Shown in pieces: positions 9,169-17,013 of a DNA stretch of 64,000 nucleotides. Source of the DNA: Verrucomicrobiota bacterium. GTDB taxonomy: Bacteria > Verrucomicrobiota > Verrucomicrobiia > Verrucomicrobiales > Akkermansiaceae. Within the stretch, counting starts at the first letter, position 1. The number at the start of each line of letters is the position of its first letter. The position numbers were made by a program, and so were the translations under genes. Location of the stretch: assembly GCA_030835305.1 (NCBI GenBank), contig JAURPJ010000097.1, forward strand, positions 83,664-147,663. The letters are read 5' to 3'. The notes under the pieces are model-generated. The model was given only the letters and a program-made list of their open reading frames with translations, did not search any database and was not told the origin of the DNA.

Positions 9169-9855
9169 CTACTCGCTGTAGCGGTAGTGCCCCTTGATGG
9201 TATAATCGAAGAGCTTCTTCTCCCACTCGGGACCATCACCAATATTGTGGACCACCCACTTCTCGGTCTTTTTGGCACCCGGGCCAGGAACAATGATTCC
9301 GATGTGCTTGTTACCATCGAGCAACTGCCAAATGACAATATCACCGAAGCTGTAGTCCTCTGGATCCTGGCTCACACCCAGAACCTGACCCTTGCGAGTG
9401 AAGAAACGCTGAAGGTTCTGAACCCGCCGATGATCAATATTGGTATCCGGCTCTTTGGAACCAAAGATCTGGGGATAAGAATAGAAGTTCTCTTTAATAT
9501 CGGCGTGAACACGCACTTGGAGGTCGATATCGAGGCTCCGATAGGCCCGAACGATCAAATCCTCGGCTTTCCCACGAGTCGGAGCGATATCACCGTTGGG
9601 AAAACCAATCTTGAAGTAAGAACCATCGTAGTTGACTTGAGCCTGTGTCCGTTCAAGAGCCGCAGCCGCCAATCGGGATCCAAAATCGCCATCAGATTCT
9701 AGAGTTGTAATGGCCTCGCGAACATTCGCGGGTGAAGTAAGGTCAGTCTGGGCCCGGAGAAACGGAATCAACGGGCGAAGAAAAAAACCACCCAAAACAA
9801 TCGCAAACGCGACAAGAAGCCACCCACCCAGTGAGCTTCTGCGCTTTCTTTTCAT
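9169..9855 (-). CDS. DUF1287 family protein, membrane-anchored
   Basis: A protein of about 228 residues from MKRKRRSS. It has one N-terminal hydrophobic anchor (about residues 10-27, WLLVAFAIVLGGFFL), so most of it should lie outside the cytoplasmic membrane. The remainder matches DUF1287 (YijF-type): YDGSYFKIGFPNGDIAPTRG, DLIVRAYRSLDIDLQ and FGDIVIWQL with GNKHIGIIVPG. The fold is reminiscent of NlpC/P60 or transglutaminase-like enzymes, but the role of the family is not established. The alternative ATG at 9888 lacks a ribosome-binding site, whereas a GGAG precedes 9855. A near-perfect 8-bp palindrome (9854-9870) covers the chosen start. Confidence 0.7.
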   Translation of the reverse strand: MKRKRRSSLGGWLLVAFAIVLGGFFLRPLIPFLRAQTDLTSPANVREAITTLESDGDFGSRLAAAALERTQAQVNYDGSYFKIGFPNGDIAPTRGKAEDLIVRAYRSLDIDLQVRVHADIKENFYSYPQIFGSKEPDTNIDHRRVQNLQRFFTRKGQVLGVSQDPEDYSFGDIVIWQLLDGNKHIGIIVPGPGAKKTEKWVVHNIGDGPEWEKKLFDYTIKGHYRYSE

Positions 9856-9994
9856 CGGAGCAGCTCCGATATACTCGATTGGTCTCATTTAACTTTTATT
9901 AACTGTTAAAAATTGTCATGTTTCGATATGCGTGGCGAGCGAAAACTTGTCGTTCTCCTTGAGAAAGTAGATATTTTTTCATCCTGTTGCATTA

Positions 9995-10600
9995 ATGGAA
10001 CAAATTCCGGTCATTTTTGCAGCAAAAACCCCGACCTTCGACGAGATTCATCAACGCGGTGTGCAGATTCTTACGGATTGGTCGGGTTCGCAAATCACAA
10101 AATTATCAAAGTTTCTTTTCTGGGTCGATCCAACTCACTTCTACTTTCTGGCCAGCCAGAAAGGCACTTCGGGAATGAACCATCCGGACAGTCGACTGGG
10201 GCAATATCAAGCCGAGCTTTGGAAATATGACGTCGCTGAATTCTTCCTTCTTTCGTCTGATAAAAGCCGATACCTCGAGTTCAATCTCGCTCCAAATGGC
10301 GGATGGTGGTCGAGCGCCTTTACCGCGCCTCTCCAAGCAGCCCCCGGCGAACCATCCCCAATTCCCGACGTCAAAACGTCAGCGGAAGCGACCAGCGAAG
10401 GGTGGCAGGCCCGCGCAAGTATTCCTTTGTCATGGCTGCAGGAAGTCTATGGTTTCGGCGAATCTTCCCACCTGAACGCCTGCTTTATTCTTAACTCCCC
10501 TGACCAAATCTTCGTCACTGCGGGAGATCCTCCGGAGGGCAAACCCGATTATCACCGCCCCGATCTCTTTCCCCCCATAAATCCAATCGCTCTCGCGTGA
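9995..10600 (+). CDS. Carbohydrate-binding family 9-like protein (uncertain)
   Basis: A 201-residue protein without a signal peptide. The middle contains ELWKYDVAEFFLLSSDKSRYLEFNLAPNGGWWS, and later WQARASIPLSWL. This is the beta-sandwich pattern of CBM9-like/DUF1083 proteins, where an aspartate-containing DVVEFF-type strand is followed by a YLEF-N-P-G-W strand. In secreted enzymes such domains bind sugars or cellobiose. Here the protein stands alone and seems cytoplasmic, so its ligand is unknown. The GT9 glycosyltransferase starts 31 bp downstream on the same strand, so they may be co-transcribed. Confidence 0.6.
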   Translation: MEQIPVIFAAKTPTFDEIHQRGVQILTDWSGSQITKLSKFLFWVDPTHFYFLASQKGTSGMNHPDSRLGQYQAELWKYDVAEFFLLSSDKSRYLEFNLAPNGGWWSSAFTAPLQAAPGEPSPIPDVKTSAEATSEGWQARASIPLSWLQEVYGFGESSHLNACFILNSPDQIFVTAGDPPEGKPDYHRPDLFPPINPIALA

Positions 10601-10631
10601 CATCGCGCTCCTTCCTGACTAACCTCCCGGC

Positions 10632-11648
10632 ATGACCGAAATGCCAAAGGCCGCGTCCCTTCCGGACCGCCCACCGCTCCACCTCAAAGGAGAATACCTG
10701 GCGATCGCGTCGCCCGATTCGATCTCTGAGGCCGGCTTCAGCATCCCGGCGGTTCGGGGCATTCGCGATATCCGGCCAAACAGCACCATCATAGTAGTAG
10801 CGAACCACGAAACTGCCCCGTTATGGCGAAAGGTCGGCGCCGTTAATATCGTCATCGCTTACTCGCCCTCCGATTCGGTCCGTAAAATTGGCAAACTTTT
10901 AAAAGCAACGGATATCCCTTTCGATTCCTCAATTGCCTGGGAGGACAGCTCTGCCGCCCAGGCTTTCGCCAAGATCGGAATTAAGAATCGCCTTGGTTAC
11001 CCCGCCGGAAAACTGGCCCGAATCCTGACCGATCCTGTCAAAGTCGAGCGTGAGGCGGGCCCAATCGAACATCGGGTAAAGCACTACCTGCTTTTTGTCG
11101 AAAAGCTCGGTGCCAAGCCTTTCCAAGCAGCTTATTTCACCCACCCATCCAGACCACCGGCCCCGGAGAAACCAATCCTCGCGATCTCACCCGGATCTGA
11201 CTATGGCCCCGCCGCCGAGTGGTCGCTCGATCGTTTTCAAACACTCGCCGAAGAGCTCTCCGGGGCCTTTGATCTCGCGATCATCCCGCACCCCGATCGG
11301 CCGGGCCCCGCCTCAGCACTGGCAAAATCCCTTGGAAAACACATCAGCTCCATTGAAGGAGCCGAACTCATCGACTTTCTCGCAACCTGCCATGGCCTCA
11401 TCGCAAGCGATGGCTCCATCCCCCATTTGGCATCTTTTGTCGGTACTCCTTCACTCGTTTTCTTCGGCCCGAACGAACCCGAATGGCGACGACCTCTCGG
11501 AAAAATTCACCGCGTGATTCGCGAGCACGTTCCCTGCAGCGGCTGCCTCCTGAACAAGTGCCCCCTCGATCATCGCTGCCTGAAGGAGATCACGGCCAAG
11601 CGAGCGCTCGCCGAAGCCCTCTCACTCTTCGGAGAAGTTGTCTCCTGA
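10632..11648 (+). CDS. Glycosyltransferase family 9 (ADP-heptosyltransferase-like)
   Basis: A 338-residue GT9/WaaF-like enzyme, expected to transfer heptose from ADP-heptose to the lipopolysaccharide core at the inner face of the cytoplasmic membrane. The N-terminal Rossmann half contains the pattern SIAWEDSSAAQAFAKIGIKNRLGY. The C-terminal half has the nucleotide-sugar motifs LAISPGSDYGPAAEWSLDRF (GT9 usually has PG--Y--KRWP), LIASDGSIPHLASFVGTPSLVFFG and the Cys-rich end CSGCLLNKCPLDHRC. All of these fit the family. No other LPS-core gene is next to it. Start chosen at the first ATG. Confidence 0.85.
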   Translation: MTEMPKAASLPDRPPLHLKGEYLAIASPDSISEAGFSIPAVRGIRDIRPNSTIIVVANHETAPLWRKVGAVNIVIAYSPSDSVRKIGKLLKATDIPFDSSIAWEDSSAAQAFAKIGIKNRLGYPAGKLARILTDPVKVEREAGPIEHRVKHYLLFVEKLGAKPFQAAYFTHPSRPPAPEKPILAISPGSDYGPAAEWSLDRFQTLAEELSGAFDLAIIPHPDRPGPASALAKSLGKHISSIEGAELIDFLATCHGLIASDGSIPHLASFVGTPSLVFFGPNEPEWRRPLGKIHRVIREHVPCSGCLLNKCPLDHRCLKEITAKRALAEALSLFGEVVS

Positions 11649-11669
11649 ATATCCGCTTGCAGCGCTTGG

Positions 11670-11689
11670 CGCCCGGAAGGGCGTCACTC
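11670..11689 (+). repeat. Copy A of a short dispersed hairpin-forming motif
   Basis: A 20-base motif (CGCCCGG, AAG, GGCGTCACTC) lies 21 bp after the GT9 stop. CGCCC can pair with GGGCG around a short loop. It shares 18 of 20 bases with the element at 24096 and is also similar to 15163. Confidence 0.5.
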
Positions 11690-11693
11690 TCCA

Positions 11694-12146
11694 TCAGCAG
11701 TCAATCATGACATACTGAAGAAGCATGCCCTGGACGTGACTGTAAAAGTTGCTGCGGAAGTAGGCCGCTCTCGCCGACGAATCTTCAAACACTTCGGGAT
11801 CCACTTCTTCGCTGGCTCCGAACTTGTATTTGTCTTCTAGAGCGAGTCGGGCTTGGTTTAGAGCGCCATACCAGAATTCCGCGTTGCTCTTTACGATATG
11901 AATATCCTCCTCCTCCTCCCTGGCATTAAGCACCTCCTTCACTACGGTGATTCGCTGCTTTGAAAACTCCTCGGTCAACTCGGGTGCCACAATCTCATCC
12001 CACATTGAGTCCTCGTCCATCAAACCCGCCAGTCTGCCCGCTAGATCGGAATCACTATCTCCCGCGATCCCAAGGAGAAGCATCCAATCGTGCTCGGTCT
12101 CGGGGACCAACTTTAGGCCACCTGCAACTGTCGGGCCTACTGTCAT
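11694..12146 (-). CDS. DUF2017-like protein partnered with ClpS
   Basis: A 150-residue acidic protein with no signal peptide or membrane segment. It has a mostly alpha-helical pattern with a middle EEF--QRITVV and a helix reading NAEFWYGALNQARLALEDKY. Its start ATG overlaps the clpS stop by 4 bp (ATGA-type), so it is translationally coupled to clpS. A DUF2017 protein following clpS is a known arrangement in Actinobacteria, where its role is unclear. The context suggests it works with the Clp protease adaptor. Family assignment rests on context and general similarity. Confidence 0.6.
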   Translation of the reverse strand: MTVGPTVAGGLKLVPETEHDWMLLLGIAGDSDSDLAGRLAGLMDEDSMWDEIVAPELTEEFSKQRITVVKEVLNAREEEEDIHIVKSNAEFWYGALNQARLALEDKYKFGASEEVDPEVFEDSSARAAYFRSNFYSHVQGMLLQYVMIDC

Positions 12147-12433
12147 TCCGCCTTCTCAAGAGTGGCATGCAGCTGCGCGCTGTGAAGCTGATTCACATAC
12201 ATTTCTGCTTTCTCACGATTCCCGCTCCAAACAACCGCCTGCCCTCTTTGATGCACCGCCATCATCAACTCCTCTGCCTTTTTCTTCGAAAATCCGAAAA
12301 TTTGGATCAGGACACGACTGACATACTCCATCAAATTGACCGGATCATCGAGAACGATGACCTGCCAAGGTTTATCGCTTTTCTCCTTGCTCCTGATTTT
12401 GGTTTGGTGAGCCGGGGCATCTACCGCATTCAT
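12143..12433 (-). CDS. clpS: ATP-dependent Clp protease adaptor ClpS
   Basis: A 96-residue ClpS. It delivers N-degron substrates to ClpA/ClpC for degradation by ClpP in the cytoplasm. The signature begins WQVIVLDDPVNLMEYV, corresponding to the usual VVLLDDD-NPMEYV, with the binding-pocket region following in VLIQIFGFSKKKAEELMMAVHQRGQAVV. The N-terminal 20 residues are a flexible extension, as expected. It is followed with a 4-bp overlap by the DUF2017-like gene. IspG lies 3 bp upstream, so ispG-clpS-DUF2017 probably form one transcript. Confidence 0.93.
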   Translation of the reverse strand: MNAVDAPAHQTKIRSKEKSDKPWQVIVLDDPVNLMEYVSRVLIQIFGFSKKKAEELMMAVHQRGQAVVWSGNREKAEMYVNQLHSAQLHATLEKAE

Positions 12434-12436
12434 TAT

Positions 12437-14209
12437 TTAGACCTCCGCCACTTGTTCCGGAGCATCCACCCAGCGCCCGTGTTCCCGAATTAAATCCTGA
12501 AGTCTCTCCACCGCTTCACCTTCCGGAATGTTAAACTTCACCGCCTGTTTCCCAACGTAGAGGTTGATCTTCCCAGGAGCACCCCCAACATAACCAAAAT
12601 CGGCATCCGCCATTTCGCCGGGCCCATTCACAATACAACCCATCACGGCTATCCGCACACCTTTCAAATGACCGGTCGCCTTACGGATTTTCTGGGTCGT
12701 CTCTTGCAGATTGAAGAGGGTCCGGCCGCAACTCGGGCACGCCACATAGTCGGTCTTAAAGATTCGGGCACCTGCCGCCTGAAGAATGTTGTAGGAAAGT
12801 CGCAGTGACTGCCCCGGAGCCTCTTCTCCTTGCACCAGGATGGCATCACCAATTCCATCACAAATCAAGGAACCCAAATTCATGGACGCATTCAGTAAAG
12901 TTGGCATGAAATCAGCCGCCTCATCGCTCGAGGGAACAAGGGTGTCCTTCAACAAAATCGAATGCCGGGAATCAACCTTTGCGGCCAGAAGCCGGAAAGC
13001 TGAAATGGTCGGAAGCTTCAACCCGTTTTTCACCGTGAGCAACCTTGACTCATCCGCCTGGTTGATTTCCGAAATCGCCTCGTTATCCTGCGGATCGAGC
13101 TCCACCACACCCGAATCCTCGGCAACGATCTCAGGCTTAAAATCGCCCATCTGATTGATCTTGTGAGCCACCGCCTCCCACTTCTTGCGGGAACTAAAGA
13201 CCCGCATCAATTCCGTGCCGCCCAAAGACAAACCCTCAACCTCCTGCACCTCGCTCTTGCGACGCTCATACTCAAAAGGATTCCACGATTCCTTCACTCC
13301 CGTGTCACAGCCGCCTTCCGGAACCGCTTTTACCAATGCTTGCGCCACCGGAACCTCATGCACGGCATCCTCGGTTAAACTCACCCTGATGGTATCACCG
13401 ATTCCGTCCGCCAAAAGACTTCCGATTCCAATCGCGCTCTTAATACGTCCGTCCTCGCCATCGCCAGCTTCCGTCACGCCCAAATGCAAGGGGTAATTCC
13501 AATCCGAACCCTCCGCTTCAAGACGGGCGACCAAAAGACGATAAGCCTCAATCATGACCTTCGGATTCGAGGCTTTCATCGAGAAAACAAAGTTGTGAAA
13601 ATCCTCCTCTCGCGCAATCCGCGCGAACTCCAGCGCACTTTCCACCATCCCGAGTGGGGTGTCGCCGTAGCGGTTCATGATGCGGTCGGAGAGCGAACCA
13701 TGATTGGTCCCAATTCTCACCGCACGGCCCAGATCCTTGCAAAGAGTCACCAAGGGTGCGAATTCCTCCCGAATGCGGCCCAGCTCCTCCTCATACTGGT
13801 CATCCGTGTATTCCCTGATCTCGAATTTCTTCTTATCGGCGTAATTCCCCGGGTTGACCCTGATTTTCTCCACCCATTTTGCCGCCTCAAAAGCAGCATC
13901 CGGCTTGAAGTGGATGTCAGCCACCAACGGAACATCACAATGGGCGGCGCGAACCCCATCACGAATATTTTCGAGATTCTCGGCATACTTCCGGGTCTGT
14001 GCGGTGATCCGCACCACCTCGCAGCCGGCATTCGCCAGCTGTAACACTTCTTTGACACAAGCATCGGTGTTCCGGGTGTCCGAGGTGATCATGGACTGCA
14101 CCACCACGGGGTTGCCGCCACCCATTTTCACGTTTCCAACCGTCACCTCCCGCGACTCACGACGAGAGTAATTGAAGAGATCTTTGCAATAACGTAATTC
14201 GGGTGCCAT
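12437..14209 (-). CDS. ispG: 4-hydroxy-3-methylbut-2-enyl diphosphate synthase, long three-domain form
   Basis: IspG reduces MEcPP to HMBPP in the MEP isoprenoid pathway using a [4Fe-4S] cluster. From MAPELRYCKDLF the protein is 590 residues, against about 370 for the E. coli type. The extra length is an insertion between the TIM-barrel domain (VGGGNPVVVQSMITSDTRNT, ADIHFKP, RVNPGNYA, HLGVTEAGDGEDGR) and the C-terminal FeS domain (CPSCGRTLFNL, AVMGCIVNGPGEM). Plants, Chlamydia and Bacteroidetes carry the same long architecture. Upstream in-frame starts to 14566 would overlap the divergent TraB-like gene and are rejected. Confidence 0.95.
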   Translation of the reverse strand: MAPELRYCKDLFNYSRRESREVTVGNVKMGGGNPVVVQSMITSDTRNTDACVKEVLQLANAGCEVVRITAQTRKYAENLENIRDGVRAAHCDVPLVADIHFKPDAAFEAAKWVEKIRVNPGNYADKKKFEIREYTDDQYEEELGRIREEFAPLVTLCKDLGRAVRIGTNHGSLSDRIMNRYGDTPLGMVESALEFARIAREEDFHNFVFSMKASNPKVMIEAYRLLVARLEAEGSDWNYPLHLGVTEAGDGEDGRIKSAIGIGSLLADGIGDTIRVSLTEDAVHEVPVAQALVKAVPEGGCDTGVKESWNPFEYERRKSEVQEVEGLSLGGTELMRVFSSRKKWEAVAHKINQMGDFKPEIVAEDSGVVELDPQDNEAISEINQADESRLLTVKNGLKLPTISAFRLLAAKVDSRHSILLKDTLVPSSDEAADFMPTLLNASMNLGSLICDGIGDAILVQGEEAPGQSLRLSYNILQAAGARIFKTDYVACPSCGRTLFNLQETTQKIRKATGHLKGVRIAVMGCIVNGPGEMADADFGYVGGAPGKINLYVGKQAVKFNIPEGEAVERLQDLIREHGRWVDAPEQVAEV

Positions 14210-14302
14210 TTGGTTCTTCGGACTTCTAAGCCAAAAACGCCCCGCCCGCAACGCCCACATTCCCTGATTGCGCCTGCGGCAGATCTGGCGAATGCTTCCC
14301 CC

Positions 14303-15122
14303 ATGAAACTTTTCATCCCAATTTTTGCGATCCTGACCCTCGTCACCGCCGCAAAGGAACCCCAGACAGCCACCGATTTCATCCGAGTGGAGCAGTCTGA
14401 AGAAAAAGTCCACCTCCAGCCCGCACTCGCGACCTACGAGAAGGATGGCGTGAAGGTTTCGCTCATCGGCGCAGTCCACATCGCCGACAAAACCTTCTAC
14501 ACCGATCTTAATAAACTCTTCAAAGGTTACGATCGCGTCCTTTTTGAAATGATCGGCGGAGATCAACTAGAAAAGGTCCGCAAGCAGGAAGCCGAAGAAA
14601 AAAAGGCCGAAGAATCGCCTCTCGGGAAGATCTACCAAATGATTTCCACTTTTCTCGCGCTCGCCGACCAAAAGACCGAAATCGATTACACTGCCGAAAA
14701 TTTCATTCACGCCGACCTCACCATGGCGGAATTCCAAACTCTGCAGGAAGAACGCAGTGAATCTCTACTAGGCTTCGCCATGGAAGCCGCTAAAAACAGT
14801 GATCTGAAGAACCAACCTTCCACCATGGCCTTGATGCAGGCCGTGATGACGGGTGATTCAAAGAGAGCAAAACTTCTCCTCGTCGACGCCCTCGCCGGAG
14901 GCGACGAAGCCGTTGGCAGCCTTGTCACACCTACCGTTGTCATCTCTGATCGCAACGCCAAGGCGCTCAAAGTTCTCAATGCTCAAATCGCCAAAGGCGA
15001 CAAAAACCTCGGCATTTTTTACGGCGCGGCCCACTTCCCTGCCATGGAGAAAACCCTCCTGGAACAAGGCTACAAAAAAAACCAAACAGGAATGGCTCAC
15101 CGCCTGGACTGTCGAGAAATAA
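14303..15122 (+). pseudogene. TraB/GumN-like exported protein with a poly-A frameshift near the end
   Basis: The gene starts at MKLFIPIFAILTLVTA (signal peptide) and encodes about 270 residues. Motifs fit the TraB/GumN-type putative metallo-hydrolase fold: VSLIGAVHIADKTFYTDL (HxA pattern), VLFEMIGGD, and a C-terminal GDKNLGIFYGAAHFPAMEKTLLEQGY. Other TraB-like proteins end soon after this. Here an eight-A run at 15074-15081 shifts the frame. Removing one A restores a sensible end (TKQEWLTAWTVEK, stop at 15120-15122). Unshifted, the frame runs on to 15226 and overlaps the next gene. It could be a real mutation, transcriptional slippage or a sequencing error. Confidence 0.65.
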
Positions 15123-15162
15123 ACGGAGGGGCTGCCTTCAGGCTGTCCTTTTCATTTGCTGT

Positions 15163-15182
15163 CGCCCGGGAAAGCCTCACTT
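15163..15182 (+). repeat. Copy C of the short dispersed motif
   Basis: This 20-base stretch matches the element at 24096 in 17 of 20 positions and lies 41 bp downstream of the TraB-like stop. It overlaps the stop codon of the convergent sialate esterase gene. Confidence 0.35.
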
Positions 15183-16994
15183 CTTTCCCAGCCGGGTTTC
15201 CAATGCCTCTGCTGCTTGTGATTTGAGCAGCTTCACCGCTACCGAATTTTTCTTCCCACCCTCCGGATCCTGATGCGTCACCTCGGGTGAGAAATCGATC
15301 TTGTCGGTGCGGAAACTATAAAGCGGCTGCCAGGGAATTCCGTTGATCTTGAGATTTCCCATGGGCGCCCGGGACCACGCGTAGCGCACTGAGACGGGCT
15401 CAGTCACCAGAGGACTTGAAACCATGATCTTTTTGAACCGTTCATTCTTGTCCTTGTTCTCCGGATAAACTGCCTGTGCCATATAATAAGTTCCGGAATG
15501 ATCTGCGATGGAGAAGCCTTCAACCTCCGAACCGAAGTCATCCACTCGCATCGGCTTGTCGAAAGTCAGAAGAATCCCACCATCCTTCGGTTCGGCCGAG
15601 ATCAACCCACCGGTTTCCCAAACTACCTGCTCCATGCCATAAACCTCCCGAAGCGCCCATCTCGCGGCGCGAAGGCCCAGCTCCTTTTTCTTCTTGGTGT
15701 GGAGTTGGGGAATCTTTTGATCGTAGGCAGGAATGAATATGGTTTGGGCTTCATCACCCGCATCCAAGAGCCCCAATCGCTGGGACTCGCGAATGTAAGC
15801 CGCGCTTGAGAAGCCTTTCTCCTCGAAATTAATCGGGGTTTGGGCCTCTCCTCCGGCGCACAATCCGATGATCGCAACAGGAAGATTTTCGCCAAAATCT
15901 TCCCGCCATCCCTCGACCATGAGCTTCATGAGGGAGCGATAGAAGCTTGGTTTGCAACTCGTGTTCATCATTGCATTGTTAAAGCCTTGGTGGAATGCCA
16001 CCCCTTTAATGTTGAGCCCTTTGAAAACGCCGAACATGCCATTGTAACACGCGGCGGCATCGCTCGGGCTGCGACCGGGAACGGACCACGTGCGAATGCT
16101 TCCGTCCGGCTTATTGGGACGACGGCGCTTCTTCTTCACGCCCTTCGCCTTATCTGCGGCCAGCTCTTTTTGATACCTTTCCTCCGCCGCTTTCCACTTG
16201 TCCATTTGGGCTTTGTGGAAGTCTTCGAAGCTAAACTCCGCGCGACGACCATCGACCCATTCCAGGTATTCGGCAGCCCGGGGATCATCGGCAAACTTGT
16301 GGCGGGGAACAAGACTCTCAATGGAAGCCCCTCCGCGCGAGTTGTCGATGATGCCAATAGGAATTTGCAAGGCACGCTGCAATCGCGAACCGAAGATGAA
16401 ACCAATCGCTCCCATATCGAGCGAAGTTTCCGGTGTGACCACCCGCCAGTTCTTGTCTTCGACGTCCTTGCCGAAAATAAAATCTTCATTGAGGTCCGCC
16501 TCAACATACTCGGACTCCGCGCCCGCTTGGATTTTGAAATGACGCATATGCTGCAAGTGAGCCTGGGCAGATTCAAAACCAGCCTGATAAACAGCCTTAA
16601 GCCCAAAGGCCATATTACTCTGACCATTCATGACCCAGACGTCACCGATCAAGATATCCTCCAACCTGATGGTAGTATTTCCTCCTCTGACACTCAAGGT
16701 TTGCGGCACGGAGGTCGCAGCTTGCGGGTCAAACTTCACTTCCCATCGTCCCGCTTCACCAGCGGCCTTGCTCGTCGCGATATTTTTGCCGAAAGTGACT
16801 TCCACTTCGGTGTCCACCGGCGCCCAGCCCCAGACGCTGATGGGCTCGTCACGCTGAATCACCATGTGACTGCGAAAGATGCCATGCACCTTCAGTGTTT
16901 CGGGAACAACCCATGGCTTGGTGGGAGCAGCCAGGACCGGCAGGAAAGAGAGAATTGAGAACGTCAGTGCGACGATCAAAGATAAGAATTTCAT
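15177..16994 (-). CDS. Sialate O-acetylesterase-like SGNH esterase, exported
   Basis: A 605-residue protein with a signal peptide (MKFLSLIVALTFSILSFLPVLA). The N-terminal beta-domain reads HMVIQRDEPISVWGWA, typical of the family. The SGNH block I is GDVWVMNGQSNMAFGL, with Ser in GQSNM as the expected nucleophile. Later GIIDNSRGGASIES and VAFHQGFNNAMM match blocks II-III, though the usual WYQGE is altered to FHQGF. The family removes O-acetyl groups from sialic acids or other sugars outside the cytoplasm. It is the last gene of the sigma/cytochrome operon, 19 bp after the DUF1552 gene, pointing to a shared substrate, perhaps a polysaccharide. Confidence 0.85.
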   Translation of the reverse strand: MKFLSLIVALTFSILSFLPVLAAPTKPWVVPETLKVHGIFRSHMVIQRDEPISVWGWAPVDTEVEVTFGKNIATSKAAGEAGRWEVKFDPQAATSVPQTLSVRGGNTTIRLEDILIGDVWVMNGQSNMAFGLKAVYQAGFESAQAHLQHMRHFKIQAGAESEYVEADLNEDFIFGKDVEDKNWRVVTPETSLDMGAIGFIFGSRLQRALQIPIGIIDNSRGGASIESLVPRHKFADDPRAAEYLEWVDGRRAEFSFEDFHKAQMDKWKAAEERYQKELAADKAKGVKKKRRRPNKPDGSIRTWSVPGRSPSDAAACYNGMFGVFKGLNIKGVAFHQGFNNAMMNTSCKPSFYRSLMKLMVEGWREDFGENLPVAIIGLCAGGEAQTPINFEEKGFSSAAYIRESQRLGLLDAGDEAQTIFIPAYDQKIPQLHTKKKKELGLRAARWALREVYGMEQVVWETGGLISAEPKDGGILLTFDKPMRVDDFGSEVEGFSIADHSGTYYMAQAVYPENKDKNERFKKIMVSSPLVTEPVSVRYAWSRAPMGNLKINGIPWQPLYSFRTDKIDFSPEVTHQDPEGGKKNSVAVKLLKSQAAEALETRLGKK

Positions 16995-17013
16995 TTTGAG
17001 ATGGGGGTCTGAA

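Noticed and set aside
14210..14566. N-terminal extension of ispG to 709 residues
   Set aside because: The added residues do not resemble IspG and would overlap the divergent TraB-like gene; MAPELRYC at 14209 fits known IspG starts.
15840..16958. Long plus-strand open frame opposite the sialate esterase gene
   Set aside because: Antisense shadow of a gene with clear SGNH motifs; no domain or signal of its own.
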